Shown here: positions 60,759 to 64,000 of the stretch, one piece after another | How positions within the stretch are numbered: position 1 is the stretch's first letter | Layout of the letters: every line of letters begins with the position of its first letter | NCBI GenBank assembly: GCA_942486035.1 | Contig: CALNXK010000032.1 | Coordinates: 3,492,501 to 3,556,500 of the forward strand | DNA from: Porites lobata | Lineage: Eukaryota; Cnidaria; Anthozoa; Scleractinia; Poritidae | Reading direction: 5' to 3' | Length of the DNA stretch: 64,000 nucleotides | The notes under the pieces: generated by a model | What the model saw: only the letters and a program-made list of their open reading frames with translations | What the model was told of the DNA's origin: nothing | Databases searched by the model: none | Position numbers and translations under genes: made by a program

Positions 60759-60971
60759 TTAAATACGCTGACCCGAGACTTTGAATAGCCTTGAAGAAAT
60801 CACAGCAATTTTGTAGCAAATACGAAACTTCACAGGTAACCAATGGAGTGCATGCGGCACTGGCGATATATGAGAGAATCTTGGTGTACGGTTGGTAAGT
60901 CGCGCTGCAGAATTCTGAAGACGTTGTAATTTAGAAAGATGCACAGCTGGTACACCATGGAAGACAATCAC
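60759..60971 (-). mobile_element. Non-LTR retrotransposon RT C-terminal fragment
   Basis: The minus-strand translation reads GVPAVHLSKLQRLQNSAARL, then TRTPRFSHISPV-like text and LHWLPVKFRICYKI, a highly typical C-terminal segment of CR1/L2/Jockey-like RTs. Only about 70 codons remain, flanked by unrelated repeat sequence. Confidence 0.82.
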
Positions 60972-61049
60972 AGTTTAATCAATGCGTGGATCATGATCAC
61001 GTCTTGCACAAGCAATTTAGCAGAGGTAGGAGTGAAGAAGCATGAATCA

Positions 61050-61260
61050 TTTGGTAATGATGACGCTCCTATTCTTCGCGCCCGCAAGTAGGGGATGGTT
61101 AGGACTGACGTAAAGCAGAAAATCCTGAAGAGATCGCCTAGGTAGATTTGTGACATTTAATTATTGCACAGTTTATACTTCGATACTCTTGCGTTACTTG
61201 GCTATGGAGACACGAGTTCACAAATCTTTGCAAACAATTTACCAGACATTCTTTCCCTCT
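61050..61260 (+). repeat. Duplicated segment, copy 2
   Basis: Matches 59645-59810, and its last part (CACGAGTTCACAAATCTTTG) also matches about 60208-60250, so the repeat unit once spanned both. Confidence 0.6.
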
Positions 61261-63085
61261 TTTTGGGGGAATAAGACTCAGTACACAAACAAGCAAGACG
61301 AATGAATCAACGGCTAGCTTGTCACTAGCAGAACAAGACCGAACAACTGCAGGGACGATTACAGAAATTCATAGCATGTGTGGAGACGCCCCCCTCCCCT
61401 AAGGAAAATCCCTCAGCCATGGCAACTAGGTTGTCTCTCTCCCCGATTTTTTTTTTTTTGTCCCCGGCCTGAATTTAAATAACGCTGTTCGCAATGGCAA
61501 CCATTTATTACCTTTATTGCAGTCCGCCGCTTTTATTTCTTAATTTATTTACTATTTGGTTTTCAATACCATATAGTATTCAAATATGCTATCGCCATAG
61601 TGCCGTTGTTTGTAAGTCTGCGTACGGATACTGAGGTGTGGACTACGTACAAATAACCGCCGTCACGTGTTCCTGACCGAGATATTCCCAATCACTCGGG
61701 GTGCTGCCGCGGCCGCACGGATATAATGGGAAGTGAAATCGAAAGTCCTCGTCCTGAGGAGCTACGAATATGAGAACGCGAAGGTCCTCATATGGGTGCC
61801 GTGGGGATAGGAGGTGAAAGCCCGATGAGAAAGTTATGCGAACAGTCACAATGCTTTTACCCGGCCCGTATACTATTTGCGCAGCCCCTCCAAGGTTTCA
61901 AGGGAAAATCATTAGCAAAATAGAGTGAATCTAAAAGTTAGAATAAAGGTTGTACGCACAGCTGACGGTACAGGGAGATCTCTCGGTAGCTAGTTCACTT
62001 CACTGCGGTTGCATTCCGCTGAGGCGTTGAGGTTTTCCTGGTGCTGTAGTCCACCTCCTACTGTCCTAGCTGAGCAGCACAATCGGCACTCACGTTTCAT
62101 TTGTTGCACAGGCTAAAAGTCTTGGGGTGTGGCCCCACCCCCAGAATCACGATATTTCGTAAATTCCAACTAGATTATAAATGCTGCGTTCTGATTGGTT
62201 GAGCTACTACTAGGCTATATGTTATAGCCCACTAGTAGCGAAAAGCGAGGGCTTTTTGGCGGCAAAACGATTAAAGTCCAGCTTTAACTAGCTAATTTTT
62301 TGTTATTCTCGATATTTTTGACCAACTAGTTGGATTTTACTAAAACAATCATTCCTCTCACCCTCATGGCCTCTGAGTCAATAGCCCTTTCGGCCTTCGG
62401 CTTCACGGGCTATTAACTCAGAGCCCATTCGGGCTCGAGGAATAATTACGCGGGATGACGTAGTCAGCCAGCGTCTAAAATTCGGTAGCGCATTCCTTTC
62501 GTCGTCTTGGGAGTCAAAAATTGCCTCGTTTTTTTTAACTTTCCCGTATCCCGTGCCCGTCCCGAGAAATTGTGTGGATTTTTATTGGCCCCAAGGTCGA
62601 AGCACGTGCAAGTCAGGCTGGATTGCACAAGCCGATAAAACATACTGCGTCAGCAAAGGAGGGAAAAGTAACCTCACTGTGTAGAGGAGGATGAAGACTC
62701 AATGCCGTGCTCTTAATACGGCGCAAAACTTGGCCTCGGGCGACTGAAAATATTGTCTAGGTGGCCCAGCCGGGCGACTTGCTTGTGTTGGTTTCTTGTT
62801 TCTGTTGAGTTACAGTCAAAAAGCTGAGAATGTCTACAATTTATTACTTGCGAAATCGTAGCTCTCTTGGTGGCTTCGCGGCCTAAAAAGAACGCTCCTC
62901 TCGCTAAGAAACTCTTGAGGTCGACTCTGTAAGTAGCAATAAGTAGCATGTCTATCAAAAAGCTTTAGGAAAATGTTGTTTATTTTAAATCGGGCAGCGG
63001 GCACGCGTTGATGTTCAAAGGTCGTTTCACGTGAATTCACATGTAACATAATCCTTGACTATGAACGTACGGTGGCCCACAAGTG
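61261..63085. other. Stretch without a supportable gene
   Basis: At 62185-62450 there is a hairpin-rich repeat (CTACTAGGCTATATGTTATAGCCCACTAG; GGGCTATTAACTCAGAGCCC) of unknown class. Minus-strand frames at 61643-61849 and 62713-63049 show no domain. Confidence 0.4.
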
Positions 63086-63347
63086 CACACCGAATTCCAG
63101 AAAGTCACACCGAATTCAAATAACTCACACCGAATTCAAATAACTCACACCGAATTCAAATAACTCACACCGAATTCAAATAACTCACACCGAATGCAAA
63201 TAACTCACACCGAATTCAAATAACTCACACCGAATTCAAATAACTCACACCGAATTCAAATAAGTCACACCGAATTCAAATAACTCACACCGAATTCGAA
63301 TAAACTCACACCGAATTCGAATAAACTCACACCGAATACAAGTAACG
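63086..63347 (+). repeat. 20 bp tandem array with repeated EcoRI sites
   Basis: About thirteen head-to-tail copies of CTCACACCGAATTCAAATAA with few substitutions (GAATGC once; GAATTCGAATAAA in the last units). It lies about 75 bases before the start of the integrase-core gene. There are no spacers between units, so it is a minisatellite. Confidence 0.92.
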
Positions 63348-63421
63348 AGCGACGCCTGGGTGCGAGTAGTGAGGTGACCAATCCCGGTATCCTCTTGGCT
63401 TCTTCTTCCCGCGATTTCAAG

Positions 63422-64000
63422 ATGGGGGCGGCAAACTCAACAACATCGCTAACATGTGAAGTTTGCACAGCAACAGTGACGCTTTACAGCAAGTTTTGTG
63501 CCACCTGTGGTGCTGAGCTTGATATAGAAACACAAGCACTGAAATATTATTTCAACGAAGGATACGAGTATGAGGTTATTCTGTGCTTTTTGCTGAAATA
63601 CCACGGAATAGAAATGAGCCTGCGAACGCTCAAGGAGAGATTCAAGTCACTTGGGCTTCGACGACGGAACCTATTGGATTCAAATGACCAGGATATCAGA
63701 GCTAGAATACAGGAGGAGTTAGATGGGCCTGGTTGCTTAAAGGGGTACAGGAGCATGTGGCATACTTTGCGCCGTGAGGGTTATCAGGTGTCGAGGCAAG
63801 CAGTGGCGACATGCTTACAAGAAATGGACCCTGAGGGGTGCGAACGAAGACGAAGGCGGAAGCTCAAAAGAAGAGTTTACACTAATCCAGGGCCGAACTA
63901 CTGTTGGCATATTGATGGCTATGACAAATTGAAATCTGACGGGTTCCCGATCCATGGCTGTATTGACGGTTACAGCCGAAAGATAATATGGTTAAGATTG
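63422..64000 (+). CDS. Zinc-ribbon and integrase-core protein, partial at window end
   Basis: An open frame from ATG 63422 runs uninterrupted for 193 codons to the window edge. Residues 11-29 hold two CxxC pairs (CEVC ... CATC), a zinc ribbon. Residues 45-145 are a helix-turn-helix-like, basic region ending ERRRRRKLKRRV. From residue 150 the integrase core begins with NYCWHIDGYDKL (first catalytic Asp) and HGCIDGYSRKIIW. I recognise the family as the animal integrase-catalytic-domain proteins of transposon origin. The open frame and the lack of RT or Gag upstream make either a DNA transposon or a domesticated single gene possible. Remaining catalytic residues are outside the window. Confidence 0.82.
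   Translation, partial: MGAANSTTSLTCEVCTATVTLYSKFCATCGAELDIETQALKYYFNEGYEYEVILCFLLKYHGIEMSLRTLKERFKSLGLRRRNLLDSNDQDIRARIQEELDGPGCLKGYRSMWHTLRREGYQVSRQAVATCLQEMDPEGCERRRRRKLKRRVYTNPGPNYCWHIDGYDKLKSDGFPIHGCIDGYSRKIIWLRL

Noticed and set aside
63086..63347. Possible CRISPR array
   Set aside because: The units are contiguous 20 bp repeats with no unique spacers, and the genome is eukaryotic.

Overview
The window looks like nuclear DNA of an anthozoan cnidarian, most likely a stony coral or close relative. This is inferred from AT-rich, intron-rich genes with small phase-matched exons, modular extracellular proteins (PAN-EGF-C-type lectin; transmembrane-collagen-Ig) and a dense mix of BEL/Pao, Penelope-like, non-LTR and short inverted-repeat elements. 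No prokaryotic operon, CRISPR array or rRNA is present.

Layout. 1-11 kb is gene-poor: a decayed non-LTR retrotransposon (2.5-5.2 kb), a short inverted-repeat element (6.2 kb) and a Penelope-like element with RT and GIY-YIG nuclease (7.2-8.75 kb). 11.0-21.1 kb is a minus-strand secreted PAN-EGF-C-type lectin gene of six exons. One of its introns holds a complete 7.4 kb BEL/Pao retrotransposon with 320 bp LTRs that read as identical and a 5 bp target duplication. 21-27 kb is repeats, including the start of a Ty1/copia element. 27.3-39.0 kb is a minus-strand coiled-coil gene of eleven coding exons (about 680 aa, LEKR1-like). It is divergently arranged with a plus-strand TMEM222/RTE1-family gene (40.28-44.93 kb, six exons, 178 aa). 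47.8-54.3 kb is a plus-strand type II membrane protein gene with collagen repeats, two Ig domains and a C-terminal intelectin/fibrinogen-like domain; it carries an in-frame TGA inside the collagen stretch. 54.4-55.1 kb is a second Penelope-like copy with a 5' inversion. 57.3-59.1 kb is a non-LTR retrotransposon between two (TAC)n arrays. The window ends with a 20 bp EcoRI-rich tandem array and the start of an intact zinc-ribbon plus integrase-core gene that runs off the edge.

The host genes do not form a pathway. The exon models rest on splice sites and phases that close exactly: 903, 2043 and 537 coding bases for the lectin, LEKR1-like and TMEM222 genes. The most unusual observations are in the mobile DNA. 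The BEL element has no tRNA-3'-end-type primer site, but the first ten bases after its 5' LTR are the exact reverse complement of ten bases inside the LTR, as in self-priming retrotransposons. The same element has six single-base frame breaks and no substituted stop codon despite matching LTRs. One inverted-repeat element was hit at the equivalent site in both of its terminal repeats by the same second family. A hammerhead-ribozyme-like fold is conserved in both Penelope-like tails.
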